64,000 nucleotides of DNA, from NCBI RefSeq assembly GCF_012489685.1, contig NC_080045.1:12673648-12737647 (forward strand), given 5' to 3'. Below, in pieces: positions 43,401 to 53,498 of this stretch. The stretch is from Lotus japonicus. Its lineage: Eukaryota > Streptophyta > Magnoliopsida > Fabales > Fabaceae. The translations under genes were made by a program, and so were the position numbers. The notes below the pieces were generated by a model. It was given only the letters and a program-made list of their open reading frames with translations. It did not search any database and was not told the origin of the DNA. Numbering within the stretch: position 1 is the stretch's first letter; every line of letters starts with the position of its first letter.

Positions 43401-44694
43401 TACTACTGTACGCCTTATTTTACCTCTTGCCGTGCTTAATGATTGGCAGCTTCATCAGTTGGATGTCAAAAATGCTTTCCTTCATGGTCATCTCACTGAA
43501 ACTGTTTATATGAAACATCCTCCTGGATTTGTTGATCCTCGTTTCCCCGCTCATGTGTGTCGGTTGAACAAGGCTCTCTACGGCCTCAAACAGGCGCCTC
43601 GTGCTTGGTTTCAGCGCTTAAGCTCCTTTCTGCTGCGTAATGGTTTTTCGTGTAGTCGGGCTGATCCATCCTTGTTCTTTTTCTACAAAGGACATACTAC
43701 GCTTTATCTTCTTGTGTATGTGGATGACATCATTCTTACTGGTAGTGATCCCTCTCTTCTGACTCAGTTTATTGCTCGCCTTAATGCTGAGTTCGCCATT
43801 AAATATCTGGGTAAGCTTGGCTACTTCCTTGGTCTTGAGATCACTTATACTCCTGATGGTTTGTTCTTGGGACAGGCCAAATATGCACATGATTTGCTTT
43901 CTCGTGCTCTGATGCTTGAGGCCAGCCATGTTTCGACGCCCTTGGCTGCTGGTTCCCATCTTGTCAGTTCTGGTGAAGCTTACTCAGATCCTACGCATTA
44001 TCGCTCTTTGGTTGGGGCCTTGCAGTACTTGACTATTACTCGTCCTGACTTGTCATATGCTGTTAACACGGTTAGTCAGTTCCTTCAGGCTCCGACTATG
44101 GATCATTTTCAGGCTGTCAAACGCATTTTTCGTTATGTCTGTGGCACGCAACATTTTGGTCTTACGTTTCGTCGTACCTCTTCCCCCGCTGTCCTTGGCT
44201 ATAGTGATGCTGATTGGGCTCGCTGCACGGACACTCGCCGCTCTACTTATGGCTACGCTATTTTTCTTGGTGATAATCTATTGTCTTGGAGTGCCAAGAA
44301 ACAACCCACTGTTGCTCGCTCTAGTTGTGAATCTGAGTATCGAGCTATGGCTAATACTGCTTCCGAGCTCGTTTGGTTGCTTAATCTTCTCCATGAGCTT
44401 CGTGTTCGGTTATCAGCGTCTCCTCTTCTACTCAGTGACAACCAAAGCGCCTTGTTTATGGCTCAGAATCCTGTTGCTCATAAGCATGCCAAACACATTG
44501 ACTTGGATTGTCACTTCGTTCGTGAGCTGGTTGCTTCTGGCCGTTTAGCTGTTCGCCATGTGCCTACCTCTCTCCAGCTTGCTGATATTTTCACTAAGGC
44601 ATTGCCTCGTCCGTTGTTTGAGCTTTTTCGATCCAAGCTTCGAGTTGGTCTTAATCCAACACTAAGCTTGAAGGGGGGTGTTAGAGATGAATAG
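40453..44694 (+). CDS. Copia gag-pol polyprotein, 1413 aa, uninterrupted
   Basis: The first ATG of the frame is at 40453 (MASDAFPPTFSF). Domains in order: copia Gag (about 1-230), a Gly/Arg/Ser-rich linker, CCHC knuckle CQICREQGHYADKC (289), protease DTGATSHM (336), pre-integrase with LWHSRLGH, integrase core DLWGP (about 527) and SDNGTEF (590), Pro-rich linker, reverse transcriptase (WTLVPRP about 925; YVDD at 1089), RNase H SDADWA (1251) and ARSSCESEY. All catalytic motifs are present and no stop or frameshift interrupts about 4.2 kb. The last codons run 16 bases into the right LTR (stop at 44692-44694). This makes the element a candidate autonomous copy. A non-ATG extension upstream (TTG at 40438) is unlikely to be used. 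Confidence 0.95.
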   Translation: MASDAFPPTFSFNTLVHMLTVKLKPDNFLLWRKQVTAFLQNQNLYDLVDPTVDPPPEFIQQTFAQTVTQPQRNGAPSPNPLYAEWQARDRNVNSLLLSSLTEEALSETLSATTARDVWVALHSAYASRSKARELRLRDELQLMRRGSLSVSEYGRKFRTICDQLAAIGAPVPNDDKVHWFLRGLGPSYANFSTGQLDQVPLPLFTDILCKVESHAIFQASLEESVTPPPAAFHASNQPRSSGTPSSTSGNRGNFGGGSRGGNRGNSNGGSRQRRNNGGSGRRGSYTPRCQICREQGHYADKCPVRWDRSSESANLAQSFAAGCSLDNSNRSDWYMDTGATSHMTPSLSQLTDSHAYSGNDRVLVGNGAGLHITHIGSRSVSHSVPLSNVLVVPRLTKNLVSVSKLTRNHNAKAIFLDDSFVIQNRQTGVVLGRGRCDNGLYVLDQGSQALLTTSSPLPSASFELWHSRLGHVNFDIIQQLHKLGCFNVSSILPKPICCTSCQMAKSKRLVFYDNNKRASAVLDLIHCDLWGPSPVASVDDFSYFVIFVDDFSRFTWFYPLKRKSDFYDVLVRFKAFVENQFSRSIKVFQSDNGTEFTNNKVQTLFASSGVLHRFSCPHTQAQNGRVERKHRHVLELGLAMLYHSHVPTRYWVDAFSAAVYIINRVPSKVLSNQIPFQLLFHVAPTYANFHPFGCRVFLCLRPYMKNKFSPRSTPCIFLGYSSRHKGFKCFDPALSRTYVSRHAQFDEFCFPFAGSHSSPHDLVVSTFYEPASGSPPSPQPVVPVVPESSPPIGSLSCPSCDDSDVLPALPIPPDDAPPSPVPPTPAQPATPPVGTQAPHASPPATPPAVAQVPLAPIAARPRTRSQNGIFKPNPRYALVHAQPTGLLTALHTVTEPKGFKSAMRHPQWLAAMEDELSALHKNCTWTLVPRPSPTNVVGSKWVFRTKFHSDDTVERLKARLVAQGFTQIPGFDYSLTFSPVVKATTVRLILPLAVLNDWQLHQLDVKNAFLHGHLTETVYMKHPPGFVDPRFPAHVCRLNKALYGLKQAPRAWFQRLSSFLLRNGFSCSRADPSLFFFYKGHTTLYLLVYVDDIILTGSDPSLLTQFIARLNAEFAIKYLGKLGYFLGLEITYTPDGLFLGQAKYAHDLLSRALMLEASHVSTPLAAGSHLVSSGEAYSDPTHYRSLVGALQYLTITRPDLSYAVNTVSQFLQAPTMDHFQAVKRIFRYVCGTQHFGLTFRRTSSPAVLGYSDADWARCTDTRRSTYGYAIFLGDNLLSWSAKKQPTVARSSCESEYRAMANTASELVWLLNLLHELRVRLSASPLLLSDNQSALFMAQNPVAHKHAKHIDLDCHFVRELVASGRLAVRHVPTSLQLADIFTKALPRPLFELFRSKLRVGLNPTLSLKGGVRDE
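44668..44678 (+). other. Polypurine tract
   Basis: TTGAAGGGGGG immediately precedes the right LTR. Confidence 0.85.
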
Positions 44695-44844
44695 TCATAT
44701 TATCCTACAGGATATTCCTTTATTATTATTTGTTATATTTTGTAATATGCCTCAGAATATTCCTTAGCATATTCTGTAATTTTCTATTATAAATAACATT
44801 GTCTATCTCACACACAATTTGTGGTGAGAGTATCCAATCTTACA
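44679..44844 (+). repeat. 3' LTR of the copia element
   Basis: One base different from the 5' LTR over 166 bp. Confidence 0.95.
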
Positions 44845-46040
44845 ACTTTATTGTTAAAATTCTACAATTGCAACTTTTATCTTTAATACGTGTGTAATAA
44901 ATTAGTTATCAAATTATTTAACTTAAAGGGCAATTAATCTTTTCACTTAATGACTAGCTAGAAGTCTAAAACTCTTAAATATTTAACTTAAATTAAGGGT
45001 ACTTAATCGAGCCATGTAGAACTGTTTAACACGTGTACTTAAAAAGGCTAATAGGCAACCTATTCAAATTAAGTTAAAATATTATATATCTATTTTAGTT
45101 TATATATGTATTGAAATAAATATACTCTTAGCCCCTTCAAACTTTTCTTACAAGTTTCGTCACTAAATGAAACTAATAAGTAATAACATTGACATTTAGA
45201 GATTACAAATTCTTTTCCATACGCACTACTAATAATCGAGTCATCGATTAACTAGTTTTATTATACTTTATTAGTACCTCTATTTGATTGAAGTACTGAC
45301 CAGTAGTACAGTATCGACGTAAACAAATGTGAGTGACGCAAAGATGTTAACTACTCAATTACAATAAAAATGACAATACATATTGCGAAAATGATTGGTG
45401 ACTACGCCCACTTGAACCTTGAACGCCACTTGAACGTAACAAAGATTCTTACTGGATGGACGACTCTGCAGTCCATTAGCCTCTGAATTGACAAGAAAAG
45501 GAGGAAAATAATAAAATATATAAACAACAGATAAACAGAAATGTGATAATCAGAAATATTACATTATCGTCTGATATAATTTTCCTAATTTTTTATTAAT
45601 TAAGGTCCCTTTATGAACCATGTTTCTACACTTAGTTGTAGAGTTATTTATAATATGCTTCTTTATGTTTTAAAACTTGTTTGTTGAGAAGTCATTTTAA
45701 CTTGTGAACCATGTTTTTCTTGATTAATGATAAAAAAAGCCTAAAAATTATTACACAAGTCTTAAAAAAACAAACATAATTTTTTTCTTATAACAATAAC
45801 TACTGCATAATGCATTAACTTTGGACTTAGAAGCTCCGATCCATCAGACAAACAAATTAATTTGAGCATATTAACAAATTAATAAACAACTAAATAGACA
45901 TCAAAAGCAAGGAGATTCGGACAGCTTTAACAACACTGCATGCTCCACAATCTCAGCTAACAAAAGGCAAGTAGAAACAAGCAAAAAGATCAAAAGAAGA
46001 TTAAAACTGAATTAAGAGAACATTCAATAAGAAATTTGTA
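44845..46040. other. AT-rich intergenic DNA between copia and MIR160
   Basis: No open frame, repeat end or tRNA recognised. On the minus strand this is downstream of the MIR160 hairpin and may hold the end of its primary transcript. Confidence 0.5.
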
Positions 46041-46062
46041 GAAGCTAAATAGCAACACACAG

Positions 46063-46083
46063 CATGCTTGGCTCCTTGTACGC
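46063..46083 (-). ncRNA. miR160 star (3' arm)
   Basis: 21 nt, complementary to the mature strand with 2-nt 3' overhangs at both ends. Confidence 0.9.
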
Positions 46084-46122
46084 CATTCATTAGGCCATCA
46101 CCGTGGTGATGTGCTCTACAAA

Positions 46123-46143
46123 TGGCATACAGGGAGCCAGGCA
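46123..46143 (-). ncRNA. miR160: Mature miR160 (5' arm)
   Basis: Exact match to the conserved plant miR160 sequence; 21 nt with a 5' U. Confidence 0.96.
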
Positions 46144-46194
46144 CACAAAGTATGCTAATAAACAAATAACAAAATACCAAAAATGAGTAAATAA

Positions 46195-46449
46195 TTACTC
46201 ATTATTGCTACTTCCTTGACCAATAACCACAACACAGAAGATGGTAGTAAGATTAGTAGAGCTAACCAATAGATCTTCATTCATCATATGTGAATCTGTG
46301 ATGCTTGCTTCCACATGAAGTGATCTGAAATGGATAGCAAAGAGGAATTTGAGGACCATATATACAGTAAGATGAAAGAAAGAAAGTCCCCTAACCCCAT
46401 ATCCCCAGTTTTTCACCAAAAAGACAAAAGGGGGCCTCTTAGTTTCCAT
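46195..46449 (-). CDS. 84-aa ORF just 5' of the MIR160 hairpin (unproven)
   Basis: An ATG-initiated frame (METKRPPFVFLVKNWGYGV...) ends about 35-50 nt before the hairpin on the same strand, so it would lie in the primary transcript if transcription starts upstream of 46449. I recognise no domain; residues about 22-42 are moderately hydrophobic. It may be chance. Micropeptides encoded 5' of plant pre-miRNAs are a described phenomenon, but nothing here shows translation. Confidence 0.15.
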   Translation of the reverse strand: METKRPPFVFLVKNWGYGVRGLSFFHLTVYMVLKFLFAIHFRSLHVEASITDSHMMNEDLLVSSTNLTTIFCVVVIGQGSSNNE

Positions 46450-47189
46450 AGGCTACAGTTTCCACTTTAAAACCAGCCAAGCAGCTTTTGAGTTGGTAAA
46501 ATTTGGCATCAAGTAATGGTTTTGGTAGCTTTGAAAAATAGTCTACCTGGAAGACCATGTCTTTTTCTCACCTTTTTCAAACTCCCTCAAGGATAGGATC
46601 ATGACTTTGGAGAGATTATTAGAAGGGGATGAAGGTGCAGGGTAATAAGGAGAGCTAGCTATTGTGACTCTAGGGACACTTCATTGCTCAATTTCTCTTT
46701 CCATTACACATAAAGGGTAATTTTCTTTATTGATCCTCTGAAACGGATTTGTCTGCAAGTGCTTGGAACATATTAGATTCCTATCACCCCATAAATTGAA
46801 TATCTTCAAAGAACGAGATCTTTCCCTCCCTTGTCCTTTTCCATTTATACTTTCTGTTGTTCCTTCTTTATTTTTATTTTATCTTTTTATTTTTTAGTTC
46901 TATCATTTTTTTTCAACAATGTATCCTAGATTGTCAGTTATTAGACTAATTCGTTTGAGACTCTGAGATCTTATATTAAATATGTAGGTCTTTCCTACCA
47001 ATTTCTTTTCTATACATACCATCCAAATATCAACTCTTAATTAATAAGCCGAACTATCTAACACTGGTTTACTTTATTATCATGCACTCATTTGGTACAA
47101 GTGAATGAAGTGATGTATGAATACACAATATCAGTGTTAACAATGAGGTCCATTAGCTAGTAGGGGGAACTTAGGTACTTGTTCCACTT

Positions 47190-47215
47190 TGTTTTTCTTC
47201 CTTTATATATGCCCC
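47190..47215 (-). promoter_or_regulatory. Candidate TATA box upstream of MIR160
   Basis: Minus-strand GGCATATATAAAGG near 47203 is a good TATA match about 1.06 kb upstream of the mature sequence. Another TATAAAT lies near 46846. GAGACA on the plus strand near 47332 (TGTCTC on the minus strand) is an auxin-response-element match, but short enough to occur by chance. Which start is used is unknown. Confidence 0.3.
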
Positions 47216-47346
47216 GCCTTCTCAACAGATTTCTGTAGCATTTCAAATCAATGGCTATGGTCGGTCACAAAAAATAAATAATAAAAGAATTAATATAAAG
47301 TTCAATGAACATCTGAAAGAATTATGCAATGAGACAATCATCTTTA

Positions 47347-47361
47347 TAGGGGTGTTACTTT
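47347..47361. repeat. Left target-site duplication of the second LINE
   Basis: TAGGGGTGTTACTTT, repeated exactly at 53293-53307. Confidence 0.92.
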
Positions 47362-47565
47362 TTTTTTTTGAAAATGATATATATAAAATAATAATAGAGA
47401 CCTTGAGACCAACCCTCTCAAGTAGGCAAATGAGCAATAACTCAGTTTAGAGGGAAGGGAAAGCAAAAGAAAGAGCAAACTAATGAAGCAAGGCCGACAT
47501 GGATGAAAATCTAGAATAGGAGTATAGGACACACAGTGGGATTACCCTTGAACGGTCTGATTTCG

Positions 47566-48384
47566 CTAATTCATCGGCAATTGAATTAGCTTCTCTGTAG
47601 ATATGGCCGACACCCGAGCACTCCACCTCAACCATGAGAGTATCAATTTGGTTGAGGGCGTTGACCAGTTTCTAGGGCCGGTTAGAGCTATTATTAACCA
47701 CCCAACCGCCAAAGTGGAGTCGCTTTCAATGAGCACGTTCCGGAAGGAGTGAAGTTTACAAAACACCAGAACTTCAGCTTCGTAGGCCCAGCTATCTGGG
47801 ATCGCTTCCAAGAAAATCCCCAAGAAATCCTTGTTATGGTTTCTGAGTACTCCACCCACACCGCTCGATCCAGGGTTGCCCAACGAAAAGCCATCAACAT
47901 TGAATTTAACCAAATCGGGTGGGGGTGGAGACCACTCGCTACTACAGATTCGAGGAGAGGATTGATGAGTTTTAATCTCGCTAAAGAATTGCGCGAAGTC
48001 GTAGGAAGAATAAGGTCATTCCTTCCACCAACTTTGAACCCATGCGCAAATTCTGGACAAGTGAATATCCCAGATAGAGTCAAAAGAGAAGGATTGGTTT
48101 TTGAAAGATACCTGATTCCTTGATAGCCAAATTGACCAGAAAAGGGAGAAGGGAATGAGATCCCAGAGTAGCCTATCAGTACCCTTTCTTAGTTGGTCCC
48201 ATTCCAACATAAGATCCAGAACGCCATTGGGACAACACCAAATCAAGCCTTCGCGTTGCATCACCGCGTTAAGCAACTGCATAGGGACGACACAATGTAG
48301 CATCGAGTGGGACGTTGATTCAATCTCTAAACCACAGAAGCAACACAGGCCCCCGTCTTCAATATTAATTCCCCGGGTCAGCAT
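47566..48384 (-). pseudogene. LINE ORF2 3' part: zinc-binding region and RNase H
   Basis: 48016-48384 contains GLCCFCGLEIESTSHSMLHC (Cys/His pattern of zf-RVT) followed by FSLFWSIWLSRNQVSF. After a frameshift, 47566-47913 contains VKFNVDGFSLGNPG, GGVLRN, EAEVLVFCK and LIESDSTLAVGWL, the D-E-D RNase H triad. An in-frame stop near 48637 separates this from the reverse transcriptase. Confidence 0.88.
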
Positions 48385-48636
48385 GTTTTCCTTGGTTGCA
48401 ATCCTGTTATTTAAAACTTGCCAGAGAAATTGGGTGACCTTTGGGGGTGCTACCTTGCGAATAATTGAGGGTATAGACCAGGCCGGAGCCTCAAAGATCC
48501 TTGCTTCAACTGCCGTGAGGATGGACTTAACCGAGAAATGCCTAGTCGAATCACCTATCCAGATCAGGGCATCCTCACCCTGGCTTGGGATTACCTTTGT
48601 GATGACTTCCTCAAGCTTCTGGTATAAATCTTGCTC

Positions 48637-50709
48637 TCAACCCAGCAGCTGGCGTCGAAAAGGCACGTTCCAGGTCCAGCCACCATTAACAAAGGTGCCA
48701 CTATCACTAACCCTGCAATTTTTGTTGGAGGCCAGAGCAAAAAATCGAGGGAATTGGATATGTAAAGGGTCCAATCCAGCCCAAGAGTCCAACCAAAACC
48801 GAATGCTCAGGCTCGTACCCAATAGACAAAAGCAGCCTTCTCTGAAAGCCCTTGCAAGCATCGTATCTTCAAGAACCACCTTGAATATGTCTTGAAGGTA
48901 AGGTGAGAGGTTTTTTATTTTATCCTGCTCCTTAAAGGCTAATATACACCTATGATCAAATCCGTATTTGGTGTTAATTACCCTTCTCCACAAGGAATTC
49001 CTTTCATTACCAAACCGCCAATGCCATTTTAGAAGAAGTGCTTTATTCTGCCAGCTTAAGAACCCCAAACCGAGCCCTCCTAGATTAGCCCCTTTGCAAA
49101 CCTGTTCCCAGGCGAACCAGTGAATTCTCCTAGTCCCCTCATTGTTGCTCCATAGAAATCCTCGCAGAATTTTCTCCATCTCGCCGATAACTCCCACCGG
49201 GGACAGAAATCTTGACATAAGAAAAATAGGGATCGCGCTTAATACAGATTTCAGCAGGATCATCCTACCACTCAGAGATAGAAATCTCGAATTCCAGGAG
49301 CTGACTTTCAGTCTCAACTTCTGGATGCACGGATTCCATAAATCTTTCTTCCTTGGGTTTCCACCGAGGGGCGCCCCCAAATATTGAATTGGAAGGGTCC
49401 CAACTTCCACATCCAGTTTATTGGCCAGAATCAGTAAATCTGAGGGTGCAACATTGCATCCCATGAGAAGGGATTTAGAATAATCAACCTTAAGGCTTGA
49501 GATTGCCAGGAACAAATCAAGACCCCCCCCCAACCGCTCCACTTGGCTAGCATCATTTTCACAGAAAATCAATGTGTCATCCGCGAATTGAAGATGGTTA
49601 ATGCTGAGACTGTTTCCAATTCTAAAACCACAAGGTTGATCGACTTCCAGTAGTTGATTTAGTAAGCATGATAACCCATTGACGCAGATATTGAACAAGA
49701 GAGGGGAGAGTGGATCCCCTTGGCGGAGACCCTTCTCAATCTCAAAGAAATCCGTAGGGGATCCGTTTACCAGAACAACCAGTGACGCCGTTGATATACA
49801 TGCTTGAATCCAAGCGACCCATTTTGATCCAAAATCCATAGACTTCAATAGCTCCAAAAGAAAGTCCCAATCGATATTATCGTAGGCTTTGGCAAAGTCG
49901 AGTTTAAGAAGAATACCTCCATCTCTCCTTTTCTTCATTGAATGAACAACTTCATTAGCCACAAGAATACAATCCTGAATTTTCCTTCCATGGGTAAAGT
50001 CGAATTGATTTGAAGTTAGGATTATGGGCATGATTCTCTGCAGACGGTTGGCCAAAACTTTTGCTATCAGCTTATATATACTCCCTATGAGGCTTATGGG
50101 ACGAAATTCGGATAAGGAGCTAGGGTCATGAGATTTGGGGATTAAAGCAATAAAGGTCGTGTTTAACCCTCTCACCAGCTTCCCCTGGGAATGAAACTCC
50201 TGAAAGACTCTCACTATATCATCCTTAACCAAGTTCCAGAATTCCTTGAAAAACCCCATATTGAAGCCATCTGGGCCAGGGGCACGGTTACCCTCACACT
50301 CCTTAAGAGTCTCCCAAATTTCAGATACTGAGAAGGGCTCTTCTAACATGGCTTTGTTTGCTGCAGAGATTTTTGGAAGATTGTGGCAAGCTAATTTAGC
50401 CTTGAAACGTCTATCTCTCTTGAAGAAGGATTGAAAATGAGAAAAAACTGCTTCTTTGATGGCTCTCGGTTCCTCCAGAACAGCCCCATTGAAGCTTAAA
50501 TTTTTTAAGTTCCTTTGAGCTTGTCTGACTTTGCAGGTACGGTGGAAGAAAGAAGTGTTCTTGTCTCCCCCACGAAGCCATCTTACACGTGATTTTTGGA
50601 GCCACATGCGTTCTTCTAATCTGTATTCTTTCCACAAGTTATTCAGCACCTCGAGTCTAAGCTTACGAGATTCCTCATCAGCACCGTCTTGCTCCATATT
50701 TTCAATCAC
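48637..50709 (-). pseudogene. LINE ORF2 reverse transcriptase, long intact segment (690 aa)
   Basis: An uninterrupted 690-residue frame: linker (EERMWLQKSRVRWLRGGDKN), NRAPGPDGFNMGFFKEFW, EFRPISLIGSIYKLIAKVLA, palm KLDFAKAYDNIDWDFLLE, GLRQGDPLSPLLFNICVNGL, and catalytic FADDTLIFCEND, then the thumb region with IQYLGAPLGG and the pre-zf-RVT linker. All RT motifs appear intact. It is classed as a pseudogene because the endonuclease upstream is frameshifted away and a stop follows at the 3' side. Confidence 0.9.
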
Positions 50710-50772
50710 ATCTTTCAGTTGCTCTTCTAAGATTTTGATTTTGGAGGATCCTCACGGGCATCTGTTTCTCCT

Positions 50773-51661
50773 CTACTCCCGGATCTTTTCCCTCAAGCCT
50801 TTCAGTTTCTTCTGCATCACATACCCTCCCCACCCTTCAACCAGCATTGATCCCCACCATTCCTCCACTAGTTGTTTGAAGCCATCTTCCATGAGCCAAT
50901 AATTGTAAAAGCAAAAAGGCTTGGGGCCAAAGTCTCTTGTCCCCCACGATATGGTAATGGCTCGGTGGTCGGAGAAGCCACAATCTTCCGCCGTTTGATT
51001 TGCCCCATTGAAAAACAGGAGGCACTCCTCTGTCATCAACCATCAGTCTAGCTTGCTCCAGAGACCGCCATTCCTCGTGTTGTACCAAGTAAAATCGCCC
51101 CTTTGGAGGGGTAGATCAATGAGATGGAGGTTTTCAACAAATACTCTGAAGTCAGCGTTCCCTCTCACATCTGACCCAACACTTTTCCTTTCCCCATCAT
51201 TCAGGATAATGTTAAAGTTCCCCCCCTATGATAAGGCTCCCATGGAAACAGCGACAACGACCTCAAGTTCGGTGAAGAAAGCATACCTCAATGACTCCTC
51301 ATTAGGTCCGTAGACAATTAACAACTGAGTAGGTTTCATTCCCAGGAATCAGCTGGAATTCAGTCAAAAGAAATCTCTGGCTCTTGGCCGCCCTTAGCAG
51401 CTTCAAATTTGTTCCTTTCCACAAGGTCACCAATCCCCCTAAGGCTCCTTCAGAAGGGACATGCTCGATTTCAAGGTGTAGGGCATTTGCCCATCTCAAT
51501 AGGATGTCCGCTTTATCCTCTGTTAGTTTGGATTCCTGTAGTAACACTACCTCTGGCTTAACCCTCTCTAGGATCTGATGCATCACCTCTCTCTTTGTAG
51601 TTGATCCCATCCCTCTAACGTTCCATGAGACCCATTTTCGTCCCATGCCACCGGCACACAC
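50773..51661 (-). pseudogene. LINE ORF2 AP-endonuclease, frameshifted
   Basis: 51302-51661 gives KWVSWNVRGMGSTTKREVM (domain start), VVLLQESKL and GGLVTLWKG. The middle is shifted, and 50773-51039 regains FSDHRAITISWGT, the final SDH motif. At least two frame disruptions. Confidence 0.87.
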
Positions 51662-51733
51662 CCAGCTAATTGTGCTTTCAGTGAGAAGAAATTTGGTCGA
51701 CCAGTGTTTCCACTACAACCTCTGTAGGGCACT

Positions 51734-53283
51734 CTAGGACGACACCAAGAGAAAGCCCCAGCTCCAGGGCCTGCCGTGCCTATCTGGAATCGAAAGCTCA
51801 GCAGTGGTAGTATCAGAGGTAATTGGTACTTCTTGTAAAGTCAACAGCTGGTCAGCTTCTTCCTCTGCGGCTGCAAGCTCCCCACGATAGTTCCCCACAG
51901 GAAGAATTCTCTTCCTGCCTCTCTTTGGGATTTTTCTGGGGCGACCACGAGGTCTCTTCGTCAAGGTTTCAGAAGGACTCACCAAGGTGGAAGAGTCAGG
52001 TAAGGAAAAGACTTGTGCGGTTCCTGACCCTTGGCACACTAGGATTTCTCCACAGTGAACTTTGATTTCCACCAGTCCGGAGCCCAAATCCTCCAAAAAA
52101 GACTCATCATGGGTCGGCCAGTCCTTATTAATGGATCGCCTTTCCGCGGGCGGGAGAAACTCATTGACCTAAAACAGTAGTCAAAGATCTGACCCATGAA
52201 AAAGTCCACGAAGATTCGATTGAAAAGTCGTCTTAATCCCCCACTAACCACCCTAATAAGTGTGTCTTTCACCACCACAGAGAGTGTTGGCTCAATTTAC
52301 CCAAAGGGAGCGAACCCAACCTGTATTTCATGGAGAGATTTGAAATGTGGGCTAAAAGAGGTGCTAGTAAGGTCAGAGCAAACCACCGTGTCAGACTGTC
52401 CCTCTTGGGCATTGACCCAACTGCCTTCGTCGTCTTCTCCCTTGTCTCCGGCCACTTCTTCGGCGGCGGACGCCTTTGAAAATTCCGATTCCTCCACCAC
52501 TGTATCATTTGAGAGCCGCGAGACCTCCTCTTTTGCAGTTTGGGACGTGAATCTAGACAAAAGTGAATCACTGGGCTCCTCCGGCTTCGAGTTAAGATCT
52601 GACAGGGGGTATGGAGCTTCCTCAACCCAGATATTCAGCACCTCACCATTGATTTTGGCTTTGATCGTTTTACCCACTACGTTTGGGGAGGATGAAGAGA
52701 TTAGGATTCTAGCAACATCAAGACGGTCCATATTTCTCGTTGCCTCATCCGTACGCACGAACGTCCCCATCGATCCAACAATGGCTCGGAAGAAATCTTC
52801 GTTCCAGGCCCCTATTGGAATGTTTTTCAGGTTAATCCAGAGGAAATGTCGCACAGGGGTCACTAGTGGGTGGGCTGTGGATAGTAAATCAAATTTGGAT
52901 TCTATGAACCCCCCATCTAGGGCCATAAAGGCTAGCATACTTTCATTCGTGGGGAAGATCAAGGCCACCTCCTTCGCTCCGAATGGCACCACTTTGATGT
53001 GGCTGTGGCCTTTGGCTGTAAGGAATTGTTGGATGGATTCAGCATCCTGGAATCCACGCAGGGATCCGATGATCGTCGCTTCCGTAATGCCCCAGACCTC
53101 TTCTCTGATTTGGAAGATCAGATCAATGTCTTCTTGAATCCCCCTTCTTTGACCAGTAGCTTTCCACACCTTCCTCACCTTCGGTCTCTTCCGCTCCCTG
53201 GAGCCCCCTGGTTCCCTGTTCTTTTGCAAAAACTCATTTTGGCTTCTTTGGATTAGAGGAAATCTGGCATGCTCAATCCTCAT
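51734..53283 (-). pseudogene. LINE ORF1 with RNA-binding-like domain and AT-hook-like tail
   Basis: 52297-53283 (MRIEHARFPLIQRSQNEF...) includes a plant L1 ORF1 (DUF4283-like) domain: VPFGAKEVALIF, FLWINLKNIPIGAWNEDFF, GTFVRTDEATRNMDRLDVAR. After a frameshift, 51734-52096 carries a basic RPRGRPRK motif, an AT-hook core, in the C-terminal part. No CCHC knuckle is seen, unlike the LINE at 19756-24949, so the two LINEs belong to different families. Confidence 0.82.
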
Positions 53284-53292
53284 GGGCCTCCC

Positions 53293-53307
53293 TAGGGGTG
53301 TTACTTT
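53293..53307. repeat. Right target-site duplication of the second LINE
   Basis: Exact copy of 47347-47361. Confidence 0.92.
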
Positions 53308-53498
53308 GGCTTAATTCAATCCATACTCCTATTTTATCTAACATGTGTTTAACTAAGAATTATACATGAAAATTGAATTTTTAAATAAAAATTAAAGTGA
53401 CAAGTGTGAATAGATTTAGAGTCTAATTTATACATATCTTGCATGTCTCCCAAAATACTTGAAACATAATTCTTCTTGATAAACATCGCGAACATTAT

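Larger units (their letters stand above)
39747..44844 (+). mobile_element. Ty1/copia retrotransposon, apparently intact
   Basis: Two 166-bp LTRs (39747-39912 and 44679-44844) beginning TGTTAGAGATGAATAG and ending AATCTTACA differ at a single base (CATTATCTATC against CATTGTCTATC), indicating a recent insertion. Flanking pentamers ACCTT (39742-39746) and ACTTT (44845-44849) agree at 4 of 5. Primer binding site, polypurine tract and one uninterrupted gag-pol frame are present. Very short LTRs and a single ORF recall the Ale/Retrofit-type copia lineage; the lineage is an inference. Confidence 0.95.
46057..46160 (-). ncRNA. MIR160: MIR160 precursor hairpin
   Basis: On the minus strand, 46143-46123 is the canonical 21-nt miR160, beginning TGCCTGGCTCC and ending TATGCCA. 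The opposite arm, 46083-46063, is a miR160 star (GCGTACAAGG...AAGCATG). Aligned with 2-nt 3' overhangs, the duplex pairs at all but positions 4 and 12 of the mature strand, plus one G-U, as expected for a DCL1 product. The loop of about 39 nt contains a perfect small palindrome (ATCACCACGGTGAT on the minus strand). miR160 guides cleavage of ARF10/16/17-type auxin response factor transcripts, so the locus bears on auxin responses. Mature and star strands are 5' and 3' arms respectively, as in all known MIR160 genes. Confidence 0.97.
47362..53292 (-). mobile_element. L1-type LINE, full length, frameshifted
   Basis: Minus-strand element of about 5.9 kb with its poly(A) tail (T run at about 47362-47369) at the left, ORF1 starting 10 bases from its 5' end, and ORF2 with endonuclease, reverse transcriptase, zf-RVT and RNase H. 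A perfect 15-bp target duplication (TAGGGGTGTTACTTT) flanks it. The 5' end GGAGGCCCATGAGG directly abuts the duplication, so the copy is not 5'-truncated. Frameshifts and stops break ORF1 downstream, the endonuclease and the 3' part of ORF2, so it is not autonomous. Confidence 0.95.
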
